A stretch of 64,000 nt of DNA from Bryocella elongata (GTDB lineage: Bacteria > Acidobacteriota > Terriglobia > Terriglobales > Acidobacteriaceae): NCBI RefSeq assembly GCF_900108185.1, contig NZ_FNVA01000005.1, positions 427,849-491,848 on the forward strand, read 5' to 3'. The notes beneath the pieces are model-generated. The model did no database searches. It was given only the letters and a program-made list of their open reading frames with translations, and was not told the origin of the DNA. The stretch's first letter is position 1. The number at the start of each line of letters is the position of its first letter. Shown piece after piece: positions 17,005 through 25,118 of this stretch. A program made the position numbers and the translations under genes.

Positions 17005-18522
17005 TCAGGCGTAGTCCTCGGCCACCGTCTCATCGCTGCCATTGTCGAGGTTCGCGGCGCGGAACAGCGGCGTGAGCAGCATACTCAGCGCGAGGTTCAG
17101 CAGCAGCGCAGGAACCGCGGCGTACATCGCGTACGTATGGCCGAAGAGATGCAGCGGATAGACGCTGGCCTTGAATCCCAGCGACGCGACCATCGCTGTG
17201 CCGGAGACCATCGCGGCCATCCAGCCCACGAACAGCGCCCAGGGATGGAAGCAGCGCGTGAAGGCTCCCACGACGACCGAGGGCAGCAACTGCACCATCC
17301 AGATGCCACCCAGCAGCTGCAGCTGAATGGCGTAGGTGGTGGGCATCTTGAGCACGAACCACAGAGCGCCTACCTTGGCGAGAAGGCTGACAATCTTGGC
17401 CAGCGAGGACTCTTCGCGGTCGGTGAGTTCCGACCGGCGGAAGCTGCCCAGCAGGTTGCGCGTGAAGAGGTTCGCTGCGGCGATGGACATGATCGCCGCG
17501 GGCACCAGCGCGCCAATCGCAATCGCTGCGAGGCAGAAGCCAGCAAACCACTCCGGAAAGAGCTTGAGGAACAGCAGAGGGACGACCGTGTTGGGATCCT
17601 TTGTCACGATGCCAGCAGCGAGCGCCATATAGCCCAGCAACGCGATGAGCCCCAGCATGAAGCTGTAGGCCGGCAGCAGTGCGGCGTTGCGGCGGACGAC
17701 GTTCTCGTCCTTGGCACTGAGGACCGCGGTCGCCGTGTGCGGGTACAGCATCAGCGCAATGGCGCTGCCGATCGCCAGCGTCGAGTAGCCGAGGTATTGC
17801 GGCGGCCGCAGCAGCGTCGACGCCTTGTGCGCTGCCAGCGCAGTCTGTGCCGAGGCAAAGATGTGCGCGTAGCCGCCCAGCTTCAACGGGACGATGATGA
17901 TCGCGGCAATCACCATCACGTACAGCATGATGTCCTTGACGATGGCGATGACCGCTGGCGCGCGCAGGCCGCTGGAGTAGGTGTACGTCGCAAGGATGAT
18001 GAAGGCGATGATGAGCGGAAGCTCGCCCTTCCATCCATTGCCTCCCAGGCCCATGGCCTCGAACACCACGCGCATGCCCACAAGCTGCAGCGCGATGTAA
18101 GGCATCAGCGCGAGGATGCCGGTGATGGCGATCGCCGCAGCCAGCCAGCGGTTGCCGTAACGCCCATGCACGAAGTCCGCGAAGGTGACATAGCTGTGCC
18201 GATGGCACACGCGCCACAGTCGCGGCAACACCACCATCATGTACGGGTACGCGATCACCGCGTAGGGCACAGCGAAGAACGCGTTCGCCCCGCCGCCGTA
18301 CATCAGCGCCGGGACAGCGATGACGGTGTAAGCGGTATAGAGATCGCCTCCGACGAGGAACCAGGTGATGAGCGTGCCGAAGCTGCGCCCGGCCAGCCCC
18401 CACTCCTCGAGCGAATGCAGCCCGGCTGCGGGACGTCGCCAACGTGCGGCCCAGAAGCCCGCGATCGTGACTAGCAGGAACAGGAGGATGAAGACGCCAA
18501 GCGCGGTCGGATGCAGAATCAT
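17005..18522 (-). CDS. sodium:solute symporter family protein (monocarboxylate-permease-like)
   Basis: 505 residues from the ATG at 18522; upstream in-frame sequence lacks hydrophobic character and would enter the divergent promoter region. A SSS-family transporter with about 13 membrane segments. The N-terminal block EEWGLAGRSFGTLITWFLVGGDLYTAYT and the following AFFAVPYAVIAYPYM resemble the MctP/YodF branch, which takes up pyruvate, lactate or acetate with sodium. Also seen: SVGSAIAL-type helices and a C-terminal tail DNGSDETVAEDYA that is acidic and cytosolic. It lies 194 nt upstream of icd on the same strand; a link to organic-acid metabolism is plausible but unproven. Confidence 0.85.
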   Translation of the reverse strand: MILHPTALGVFILLFLLVTIAGFWAARWRRPAAGLHSLEEWGLAGRSFGTLITWFLVGGDLYTAYTVIAVPALMYGGGANAFFAVPYAVIAYPYMMVVLPRLWRVCHRHSYVTFADFVHGRYGNRWLAAAIAITGILALMPYIALQLVGMRVVFEAMGLGGNGWKGELPLIIAFIILATYTYSSGLRAPAVIAIVKDIMLYVMVIAAIIIVPLKLGGYAHIFASAQTALAAHKASTLLRPPQYLGYSTLAIGSAIALMLYPHTATAVLSAKDENVVRRNAALLPAYSFMLGLIALLGYMALAAGIVTKDPNTVVPLLFLKLFPEWFAGFCLAAIAIGALVPAAIMSIAAANLFTRNLLGSFRRSELTDREESSLAKIVSLLAKVGALWFVLKMPTTYAIQLQLLGGIWMVQLLPSVVVGAFTRCFHPWALFVGWMAAMVSGTAMVASLGFKASVYPLHLFGHTYAMYAAVPALLLNLALSMLLTPLFRAANLDNGSDETVAEDYA

Positions 18523-18685
18523 GGTTTGAAGAGATGAGCTTCTGCGTATGGTACCAGTCCATGCAGGGCCGCGAAGCGAGCTTCGGGAGGGCATTGGCAT
18601 CTGCCGAAGTCGCACGTATGATCGGCGCACCGTCCCATACAACAGCGAAGGGTTGCCGAATCAGTCGGGTAGCTCAGAGGTTCCG

Positions 18686-19489
18686 ATGAAGCGAACACCG
18701 ATGGGCAGAGTTGCCGCCGTAGTGAACTCTGGGCTGGAGCGCCTTGGGTTCACGATCTCAAAGCTGCCGGGACGAAACACCCTCGCCCGCCACTTGCAGG
18801 AGGCACTTCGCGAAGGTCGCATCGAATGCGTGATCGACGTGGGCGCGCACCACGGCGAATTCGGCTCGCTGCTTCGCTCGCTGGGATACAAAGGGCGCAT
18901 CGTGAGCTTCGAGCCTTCGGCGGAGGCGTATGGGTGCATCGGTCCGGTATGCGCGGCGGACGGGAACTGGGAGGTGCATCGGCTGTGTGCCGGCGCTTTC
19001 GACGGCACTGCCGAACTGCTCCGCTTTCAGGCCGCAGAGTTCAATTCACTGCACGCTCCGTCCACCTTCGGGGAGGCAAGCTGGTTGAGCAGTCACCTCG
19101 AACCGGGCGGGACGGAGGCGATCGCCATTCGCCGCCTCGACACGCTGCTGCCGGAGCTGGGTATCGACGCCGCCAACACAAGGTTGTACCTCAAGATCGA
19201 TACGCAGGGGCACGATCTGCAGGTGCTTGCTGGCGCGAGTGGGATCCTGCCGAGCGTGCCGCAGTTCCAGATGGAGCTCTCCGCTTTGTGCCTGTACGAA
19301 GGCACGCCCAACATGGAAGAGGTCATCGCCTCCTGCCGGACATTGGGGTTCCTGCCGCAGGCTATTCATCCGGTCTGGTCCAACGGGCCGGAGCGTCCCA
19401 TCTTGGAATGGGATTGCGTCTTCCGCCGCGTCGCAGGGCGGTTTCTCGTTTCGGAGCAGCGGCCAACGTCGTCGCAGACTACGGTTTAG
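18686..19489 (+). CDS. FkbM family methyltransferase
   Basis: 267 residues from the ATG at 18686, preceded by CAGAGG. A SAM-dependent methyltransferase: motif I CVIDVGAHHGEFGSLLRSLG, then GRIVSFEPSAEAY (post-I acidic residue binding SAM), the FkbM signature RLDTLLPELGID followed by LYLKIDTQGHDLQVLAGA, and FQMELSALCLYEGTPNMEE. FkbM enzymes O-methylate polyketides, polysaccharides or lipids; the substrate is unknown. Divergent from the symporter. Its stop codon interlocks with the stop of the convergent lipoprotein gene (shared bases 19486-19489). Confidence 0.88.
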   Translation: MKRTPMGRVAAVVNSGLERLGFTISKLPGRNTLARHLQEALREGRIECVIDVGAHHGEFGSLLRSLGYKGRIVSFEPSAEAYGCIGPVCAADGNWEVHRLCAGAFDGTAELLRFQAAEFNSLHAPSTFGEASWLSSHLEPGGTEAIAIRRLDTLLPELGIDAANTRLYLKIDTQGHDLQVLAGASGILPSVPQFQMELSALCLYEGTPNMEEVIASCRTLGFLPQAIHPVWSNGPERPILEWDCVFRRVAGRFLVSEQRPTSSQTTV

Positions 19490-20019
19490 CGGAGGTTCCC
19501 CGATCCGATGTCGTAGACCTCGATGCCAAGGTCGTTGAGCGTGGCGATGGCCTGCTCCATATTCTTACGGACCAGGGGTTCGGCGGCCTTGGGCGTGTGG
19601 TTGGCCTCTTCAATCGCCACCACGCGACCGTAGGGCCACGCGTTCTGCGGGATCGAGGTCACCGCCTCACCGAGCTTGTCGAAGGCGATATCGACCTCCT
19701 GGCGGCGGGCTCCGGCCGGTCGCAACATGCCTCCCGACCCAAACGCCCCCGGCGTCGCGTCGCCTTGCATGATGTGGATCTGTAGCATGCCTGGCTGGAC
19801 GGTGATGTAGGGGTTCTGCCACTCGTCGAAGCTGTGGATATTCATGTAGCGGTTCTTCGAGGGGGGAAGGATCTGCTCTAGCTGGGAGCGCTGCGCATTG
19901 GCCAGGGCCTGCTGCTCGGCCTTCTTCTGCTCGAGCTGGCTGAGCGAGGGCGGATGACTGTGGCAACCGGCCAACAGGAGCGCCGGGGCAAGCAGGAGGG
20001 AGAGGTAGCGGGAACGCAC
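19486..20019 (-). CDS. lipoprotein of unknown function
   Basis: About 177 residues if translation starts at the GTG at 20019, which gives a proper lipoprotein signal: RSRYLSLLLAPALLLAGC with the lipobox LAGC. The open frame reaches 20121, but that extension is not signal-like and runs into the promoter of the ribH gene. No clear Shine-Dalgarno is seen, so the start is uncertain. The mature part opens with a Gln/Leu-rich coiled-coil-like helix (SLSQLEQKKAEQQALANAQ), followed by a domain with IHSFDEWQNPYITVQPGMLQ. Probably inner- or outer-membrane anchored; no family recognised. Confidence 0.65.
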   Translation of the reverse strand: MRSRYLSLLLAPALLLAGCHSHPPSLSQLEQKKAEQQALANAQRSQLEQILPPSKNRYMNIHSFDEWQNPYITVQPGMLQIHIMQGDATPGAFGSGGMLRPAGARRQEVDIAFDKLGEAVTSIPQNAWPYGRVVAIEEANHTPKAAEPLVRKNMEQAIATLNDLGIEVYDIGSGNLR

Positions 20020-20131
20020 GGGGAAAGGATAGCAGGAGGCAGCGGCTCCGCCGGTACCCGCTATGCGCTGCGCGTTGGCGGCCGCGCCCTTCGAGGCTGG
20101 AGATCGTACCGGGCGATACAATCAAAGAGTC

Positions 20132-21022
20132 ATGATTAAAGCGATTACAGCGGTCACGCCGGTCGCGTCGTCGGAGACCTTCGACGCGCTGGGCGAACTA
20201 TTGGCCGCGCTGGGCTTCGAGCCCGGCAAGAACTGGAACGACGGTACGGGCCGGGGCGCGGCATTTCTTGCGCCGCTGGCGAACCTTGAGCTCGTGACGG
20301 GGCGGCAGCCTGCCGTGCCCCGCCTGCTCATCGAAACCACGCAGCTGGACCAGGTGCACACCACGGTCGAGGCCTGGCTACAGGGACGCCTCCGCACGGA
20401 AGAGGTGCCCGCGAAGATCAGCTCCGTCGAGCTGACGCACTGGAACTCGCGGCTGTTCACGGTCAAGCTGGACGCTGACCTCGAGGTCGGCTTCTGGCAG
20501 TCGGAGAACGTGCTGCACGGCGTTCCGGTAGCGCTGGAAGGCGATCTCTCCGCGGCAGGCCGCAAGTGGGCCATCGTGGTGGCGCGATGGAACGCGGTGA
20601 TCACGGATCGCCTGCTGCAGGGCTCGCTGGACGCGCTGCTGCGCTCCGGAGCGAAGAAGGAAGACATCGAGATCGTCCGTGTTCCCGGCGCGTGGGAGGT
20701 CCCCAGCGCCGCGCGTATGCTGGCCGAGTCCAAGCGCTTTGCCGCGATCATCACGCTGGGCGTGCTGCTGCGCGGCGAGACGGCGCACTACGAGGCCATC
20801 TACAACGAGGTCTCGCGCGGCATTGGCCAGAGCCAGCAGGATACCGGCGTGCCCCATGCCTTCGGCGTGCTGACCTGCGAGACGCTGGAGCAGGCACTGG
20901 ATCGCGCTGGCCTGAAGGCAGGCAACAAGGGCTTCGAGGCCGCGATTGCCGCGATCGAGATGGCCTCCATTCAACAGAAACTGGCTGCACGTCAGCCCGA
21001 ACCCGCGGAGCAGACAGCCTGA
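20132..21022 (+). CDS. ribH: 6,7-dimethyl-8-ribityllumazine synthase with N-terminal VOC-like domain
   Basis: 296 residues, about twice the usual 150-160. Residues about 140-290 are a complete lumazine synthase: KWAIVVARWNAVITDRLLQG, VPGAWEVPSAARML, then LRGETAHYEAIYNE with the catalytic His219, and AGLKAGNKGFEAAIAAIEMA. It condenses the ribityl-pyrimidinedione with the butanone phosphate in riboflavin synthesis. Residues 1-125 are unrelated to RibH and look like a glyoxalase/vicinal-oxygen-chelate half-domain (NLELVTGRQPAVPRLLIETT and HWNSRLFTVKLDADLEVGFW). The ATG at 20132 is preceded by a TACAAT -10-like box about 10 nt upstream. Its stop overlaps the nusB start (TGATG). Confidence 0.88.
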   Translation: MIKAITAVTPVASSETFDALGELLAALGFEPGKNWNDGTGRGAAFLAPLANLELVTGRQPAVPRLLIETTQLDQVHTTVEAWLQGRLRTEEVPAKISSVELTHWNSRLFTVKLDADLEVGFWQSENVLHGVPVALEGDLSAAGRKWAIVVARWNAVITDRLLQGSLDALLRSGAKKEDIEIVRVPGAWEVPSAARMLAESKRFAAIITLGVLLRGETAHYEAIYNEVSRGIGQSQQDTGVPHAFGVLTCETLEQALDRAGLKAGNKGFEAAIAAIEMASIQQKLAARQPEPAEQTA

Positions 21023-21459
21023 TGGGAACCCGTAGAAAGTCCCGTGAGCTGGCGATGCAGATGCTCTTCCAGGGCGACCTTGGCAAGCAGACACCCGAGC
21101 AGGTAGAGAAGCTCTTCTGGGAGTCGCGCGACGACGTCGATGACGAAACGCGCGGCTTTGCCGATGACATTCACCGCACCGCCGCTGCCCGCATCGACGA
21201 GGTGGACAAGCTGATCCAGGCGCATTCCAAGAACTGGCGCCTGGAGCGCATGCCAGTGGTCGACCGCAGCCTTTTGCGTGCCGCTACCGCCGAGATGCTG
21301 GGCTTCCCGAAGACGCCCGCAGCCGTCATCATCAACGAGACGCTGGAGATCGCGCGGGCCTTCGCCGCGCCGGAGAGCCTGCAGTTTCTGAACGGCGTGC
21401 TCGATGCCATCGGGCGCGACCTGCTGGAGCAGCGGCTGAATGGCAGCGCTTCGCGCTAA
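21022..21459 (+). CDS. nusB: transcription antitermination factor NusB
   Basis: 145 residues, normal length. NusB with NusE (ribosomal protein S10) binds boxA RNA for rRNA antitermination. Visible: RKSRELAMQMLFQGDL at the N-terminus, WRLERMPVVDRSLLRAATAEML, AVIINETLEIARAFAAPESLQFLNG across two helices, and the final VLDAIGRD. The start codon shares one base with the ribH stop (TGATG), so the two genes are translationally coupled, the common ribH-nusB order. Directly after the stop comes a six-copy octamer repeat. Confidence 0.93.
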   Translation: MGTRRKSRELAMQMLFQGDLGKQTPEQVEKLFWESRDDVDDETRGFADDIHRTAAARIDEVDKLIQAHSKNWRLERMPVVDRSLLRAATAEMLGFPKTPAAVIINETLEIARAFAAPESLQFLNGVLDAIGRDLLEQRLNGSASR

Positions 21460-21460
21460 G

Positions 21461-21613
21461 AACAGCAGAACAGCAGAACAGCAGAACAGCAGAACAGCAG
21501 AACAGCAGATTGGACCATTGCCTTCTGCGAGTTGTATGCAAAGCAAAACGGACCAGCTCTCGCTGGTCCGTTGCTTTTCTGTTCTGCTGTTCTGCTACTC
21601 AGCTGTTCCGCTG
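21461..21613. repeat. octamer-word hairpin between nusB and convergent gene, with terminator core
   Basis: Six perfect tandem copies of AACAGCAG fill 21461-21508. The far arm (about 21579-21613) has the inverse words TTCTGCTG, TTCTGCTA, CTCAGCTG, TTCCGCTG. Between them is an 11-bp stem AACGGACCAGC (21547-21557) with its complement at 21562-21572 and a TCTC loop, flanked by A- and T-rich sequence: a good bidirectional terminator. Confidence 0.85.
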
Positions 21614-21615
21614 CC

Positions 21616-24027
21616 TTAGTTCAGCGACTTCTTCGGATGCTGGCTGAGCAGGTTCGGCATCACGTAGCTGCCACTGGTGCAGGTGGGGGTCGGTGTCAGG
21701 TTGCTTCCGATGCTGCAGGGCAGCTTCGGAACGATGACGCCGGTCTCGGTCGGGGTGGTGCCGCTGATCGAGAAGGTGTGCACCTGGTCGTCGCTCGAGG
21801 TTCCAGCCCAGAAGGTCAGGTTATCGCTCGAGAAGACGCCTGCGACCGGAGCCGAAGCAGAGGTTGCGCCGTTGGCCAGGGTCACGGTTGAGACAGTGCC
21901 GGTCGCCGGAACATACTCGGGCAACAGACCGCCGGAACCGTTGTAGGTCACGAAGGCCAACGCCGAGTTTGGAGAGGGAACGACGCCGGTGATCGAGGTG
22001 ATCGTCGGGCCGGTGATGTTGTGCGGCGTGTTGGTGCTGGAGAAGTAGCCGGTGGCCACTGTGGTCGGGCAGACCGCCGGAACCACCACCGTGGAACCGT
22101 AGCCGGTGCTCTTGGGCAGGGTGATGGCGAGGTCGTTGATGCGGGCTGGGGAGGCCGCCGTGGCGCCGAGGATGCGCGCACCGTCGTTGGTTGCCACCAG
22201 CACATCGTTGATGACGCCAGGCTGCGTGTCGGCCAGCGGAATGAAGTCGTTGGTGATGGAGGGCGGCGTGGTGCCGGTGGCTGCAGTCTGCGACGGGCAG
22301 TAGCTGCGCCCATCGGTGGTACCGGCGCCGGGGGTGCTCTGGCCCGCAAAGTACGCGCCCACGGCAGGGACGGTCACCGCTACGGCCGAGTAGGGAACCG
22401 TGGTGGTGTCAGACTGCCAGTTGGTGAAGGCGGAGTACTTGAGCAGGGTGTCTGCGGTCGTCGTGATGTAGACGATGGAGCTGTCCGGGGTCCAGGCGGC
22501 GCTGGTGCCGACGCCGTTGTAGCTCGTCGATACCGCGCCGGTGGAAGCCGAGACCAGCGAGATCGTCTGGCGGTTCGGGTCGGTGACGACGACGGTGCTT
22601 CCATCCGGCGAGACCGAGAGTACCTGGCCCTGGAGCGAGGTGTAAGCACTGGTCTGTGCCAGAGATGCGGTCGAGACGACCATCATGCCCTGGGCGCTGC
22701 CAAGGTAGATCTCCGTGCCGCCCTGGTTCATCACCATTGTGTTGGGCACAAACTGCAGCTTGATCAGCGAGCTGGCCGCACCGGTGGTGGTGTCGTAGGG
22801 GTACAGGTACTGCGACTGCGTGCTGCCGATGAAGAGCACGGTGGCGCTGGTGCCCGTGGTGTTGATGGTGATGCCGTTGGAGGTCAGCGGCACGCCATTG
22901 CCCAGGTAGCCGATCTGGCTGAACGGCGCAGGGTTGCACGACGAAGGCATGCAGACGGCGTTGATGAGGGCCGACCCGGGGAAGCTGGGCGTCGCGGAGC
23001 CCGAGCTGGCCGGGATCGTCTGCGGCGTCGTGGACTCAAAGCCCAGCGTCAGGCCGGTGAGCTGCTGGCCGTTCTTGTCGTACACCACGGTGTTGAGCGA
23101 CTGGGTGGTGTTCAGCGAGACGCTGATGCTGGAAGTACCGGTCGCGGCGCCGGGAATCGACATCACGATCGACGTGGGCGGGCAGGTCGAAAAGAAGCCG
23201 ACCTCAGATGCCGTCGAGGAGTTTGCGATCGAAGCCGCGATGGCTGAAGAGCCAGGCATATTCGCCGTGACGACGCCGTTTTCGTCGATGGTGCCGACAG
23301 AGGACGAGGTCAGCGCGGTGAAGGTCAGGTGACCCACCTGCGCCGTGATGTTGGTCGTGCCGGCGTAGACGCGAGCGATGAGCTGCGCGGTCTGGGTCTG
23401 CGACACGCAGGTGTTCTGGAGGTACGGCGTTGCGGAGGTCGTCGGTGCGGGCAGACCGGCAAAGGTGCAGTTGGTCGCCGGGTCGTTGATACAGTCCGTA
23501 CTCGCGGCCCCCAGCGTGACGCTCGTGACAGTGGAATGCACGAAGACCGGAATCGCGTTCGAGCTTGCTCCGCTTGCCGTGGCCGTGATGTAGGCCAGGT
23601 GCGTGCTGGGTACGGTCGCCGGCGCCGTGCAGATGGTGTAGTCGGCAACGCCGCCGCCGGTGTTGCGGTTCCAGCTGCCAGCGCAGGTCGAGCCGGTGGA
23701 CGGATTGATGTCCACCACCGACATATCACTGGACGCGTACGTGTACTTGGAGACCGAGACGCTGTTGTTCTTGCAATCCACCGCCGTGGCGGAGAGGGAC
23801 GTTCCGATCTGTCCATAGTTCAGCGAGAGGCCAGTGGTGGCCAGAGTGGGCGACAGCGTGATGCTGGCGACCTGTCCCACGACCGGACCCGAGCTGAGAC
23901 CATTGCAATAGACCGTTGCCACATGCTTCGAGCATCCCGTGACCGACATGCCGAAGGGAAGGGCAAGAAACAGAAGAATCGCCAGGCCGAGAATCCGCCT
24001 CGCTGTCGAATGAACCACCAAACGCAC
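21616..24027 (-). CDS. large lipoprotein with Ig-like and beta-propeller regions
   Basis: 803 residues. The start is a GTG at 24027 with a strong GGGAGG six to eight bases upstream. The signal ends in a lipobox (GMSVTGC). The N-terminal half has bacterial Ig-like (BIG_2) repeats with strand patterns such as QVASITLSPTLATTGLSLNY and SVTSVTLGAAS; the C-terminal half has YVTN-type beta-propeller blades (QVLSVSPDGSTVVVTD, DSSIVYITTTADTLLKYSA). Many Ser/Thr/Gly residues suggest a surface or periplasmic location. Such proteins are abundant in Acidobacteriota; ligands are unknown. The gene ends at the octamer-hairpin shared with nusB. Confidence 0.8.
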   Translation of the reverse strand: MRLVVHSTARRILGLAILLFLALPFGMSVTGCSKHVATVYCNGLSSGPVVGQVASITLSPTLATTGLSLNYGQIGTSLSATAVDCKNNSVSVSKYTYASSDMSVVDINPSTGSTCAGSWNRNTGGGVADYTICTAPATVPSTHLAYITATASGASSNAIPVFVHSTVTSVTLGAASTDCINDPATNCTFAGLPAPTTSATPYLQNTCVSQTQTAQLIARVYAGTTNITAQVGHLTFTALTSSSVGTIDENGVVTANMPGSSAIAASIANSSTASEVGFFSTCPPTSIVMSIPGAATGTSSISVSLNTTQSLNTVVYDKNGQQLTGLTLGFESTTPQTIPASSGSATPSFPGSALINAVCMPSSCNPAPFSQIGYLGNGVPLTSNGITINTTGTSATVLFIGSTQSQYLYPYDTTTGAASSLIKLQFVPNTMVMNQGGTEIYLGSAQGMMVVSTASLAQTSAYTSLQGQVLSVSPDGSTVVVTDPNRQTISLVSASTGAVSTSYNGVGTSAAWTPDSSIVYITTTADTLLKYSAFTNWQSDTTTVPYSAVAVTVPAVGAYFAGQSTPGAGTTDGRSYCPSQTAATGTTPPSITNDFIPLADTQPGVINDVLVATNDGARILGATAASPARINDLAITLPKSTGYGSTVVVPAVCPTTVATGYFSSTNTPHNITGPTITSITGVVPSPNSALAFVTYNGSGGLLPEYVPATGTVSTVTLANGATSASAPVAGVFSSDNLTFWAGTSSDDQVHTFSISGTTPTETGVIVPKLPCSIGSNLTPTPTCTSGSYVMPNLLSQHPKKSLN

Positions 24028-24247
24028 TAAGAACCTCCCCGCTCAACCGGAACTCACGCTGAGCGGTAAACCGCAATCCCGCTGAATCTCCGAGAATTCA
24101 GTTTAGGGGTTGGACGTAAGAAGCGGCAAGGTGGCACACTCCAACCTTTGCCTCCGGATGGCCCATCGGTGGCCGGCCATCTCCTGCGGCAGCCGGGTAT
24201 CCCCTGCGACCACAGAGGGCAGAGCCTGTAAAGTCCGGGTGATCGGA

Positions 24248-24931
24248 TCAGCCCTGCGGGCTCAGGTAGCCGGTCTGCTTCCAGGTCACAATCCTCGACA
24301 TGTGGTGCTGGAAGTAGAAGAGGCTGAAGAAGAACGTCATCACGCCGGAGAGTCGCAACCCGATGGGTTCGACGGTGTTGTAGTACGCCAGCATCGAGCG
24401 GCGGACCTCGAAGACCGACAGGATGTTCAGCGCCCACATCGCAAAGATGGCCAGCATGATTACGGCGAATCCCAGGACCGGGAAGTGGTCCGAGCCGGCG
24501 AATGCCATCGAAAGACCACCCGCGAGGCATCCGCCCAGCCCAACGCCAAACCCGGCGAGGAGGTACACCAGCGCCTTGTTGGCCAGGTCGAGGCTGCGCA
24601 CCCAGACCATCTGGTAGATGAGCCAGCCGAGTGGAAACAGGCTGAAGGCAAGGCTGATCACCAGGACGATGGCCCAATGGAGGTTTGGCGGCAGCGGCAC
24701 GATCGGCACGTGTTCCGGACGCAGGAAGCCGTAAGCGGGCGCAACATAGCCTGGCGGAGGATGGAGCGCTGTCGCCTTCTCCAGCACTGCCGCGACAGTG
24801 GACATCGCGCCGTTATCGGCCTGCAGCGCGATGTCGGTCGGCAGGATCGAGCCTGCGCTGACGTATCCGCGCAGCTGCTCCAGGGTGTAGGGGCCAAACT
24901 GCTGGCCGTCGCGCTGAATCAGGTAGGTCAC
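24248..24931 (-). CDS. GYF_2 (DUF4339) domain membrane protein
   Basis: 227 residues. Residues 1-50 match the bacterial GYF-like DUF4339 domain (YLIQRDGQQFGPYTLEQLRG, then GSILPTDIALQ), usually a peptide-binding module at the cytosolic face. After a proline-rich linker (HPPPGYVAPAYGF) come four hydrophobic segments (LHWAIVLVISLAFSLFPLGW, ALVYLLAGFGVGLGGCLAGG, VLGFAVIMLAIFAMWAL, GVMTFFFSLFYFQ). The function is unknown. Same strand as the S9 peptidase but separated from it by a strong terminator hairpin, so it likely has its own promoter. Confidence 0.8.
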   Translation of the reverse strand: MTYLIQRDGQQFGPYTLEQLRGYVSAGSILPTDIALQADNGAMSTVAAVLEKATALHPPPGYVAPAYGFLRPEHVPIVPLPPNLHWAIVLVISLAFSLFPLGWLIYQMVWVRSLDLANKALVYLLAGFGVGLGGCLAGGLSMAFAGSDHFPVLGFAVIMLAIFAMWALNILSVFEVRRSMLAYYNTVEPIGLRLSGVMTFFFSLFYFQHHMSRIVTWKQTGYLSPQG

Positions 24932-25014
24932 GTACTCTCCGCCGGGAGCAGGTGAAGGCCCGCCGCAGTCTGTCTCGACGTCCCCGGATGTTCGCCAGCC
25001 TACTGCACAAAGAG

Positions 25015-25046
25015 CACGGGGCCAAAGTGAAAACTTTGGCCCCGTG
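25015..25046 (-). terminator. intrinsic terminator downstream of S9 peptidase gene
   Basis: Perfect 14-bp stem CACGGGGCCAAAGT (25015-25028) and complement (25033-25046) with a GAAA loop on the plus strand (TTTC on the minus strand). It lies 70 nt past the stop of the S9 peptidase gene, which is transcribed towards it. Confidence 0.75.
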
Positions 25047-25118
25047 GGGTGGGTGTTTTGGGTCGTGCCGGGCTTGTGTCACGGCTGATGCCGCGATCTG
25101 CTGTTCCTGCCAACCGAA

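Noticed and set aside
18663..18684. String resembling a tRNA D-arm (GGGTAGCTCAGAGG)
   Set aside because: No acceptor stem, anticodon arm or T-loop can be found around it; it contains the ribosome site of the FkbM gene.
21461..21613. Direct repeats considered as a CRISPR array
   Set aside because: Repeats are 8 nt, contiguous, and followed by inverse copies; there are no unique spacers or cas genes.
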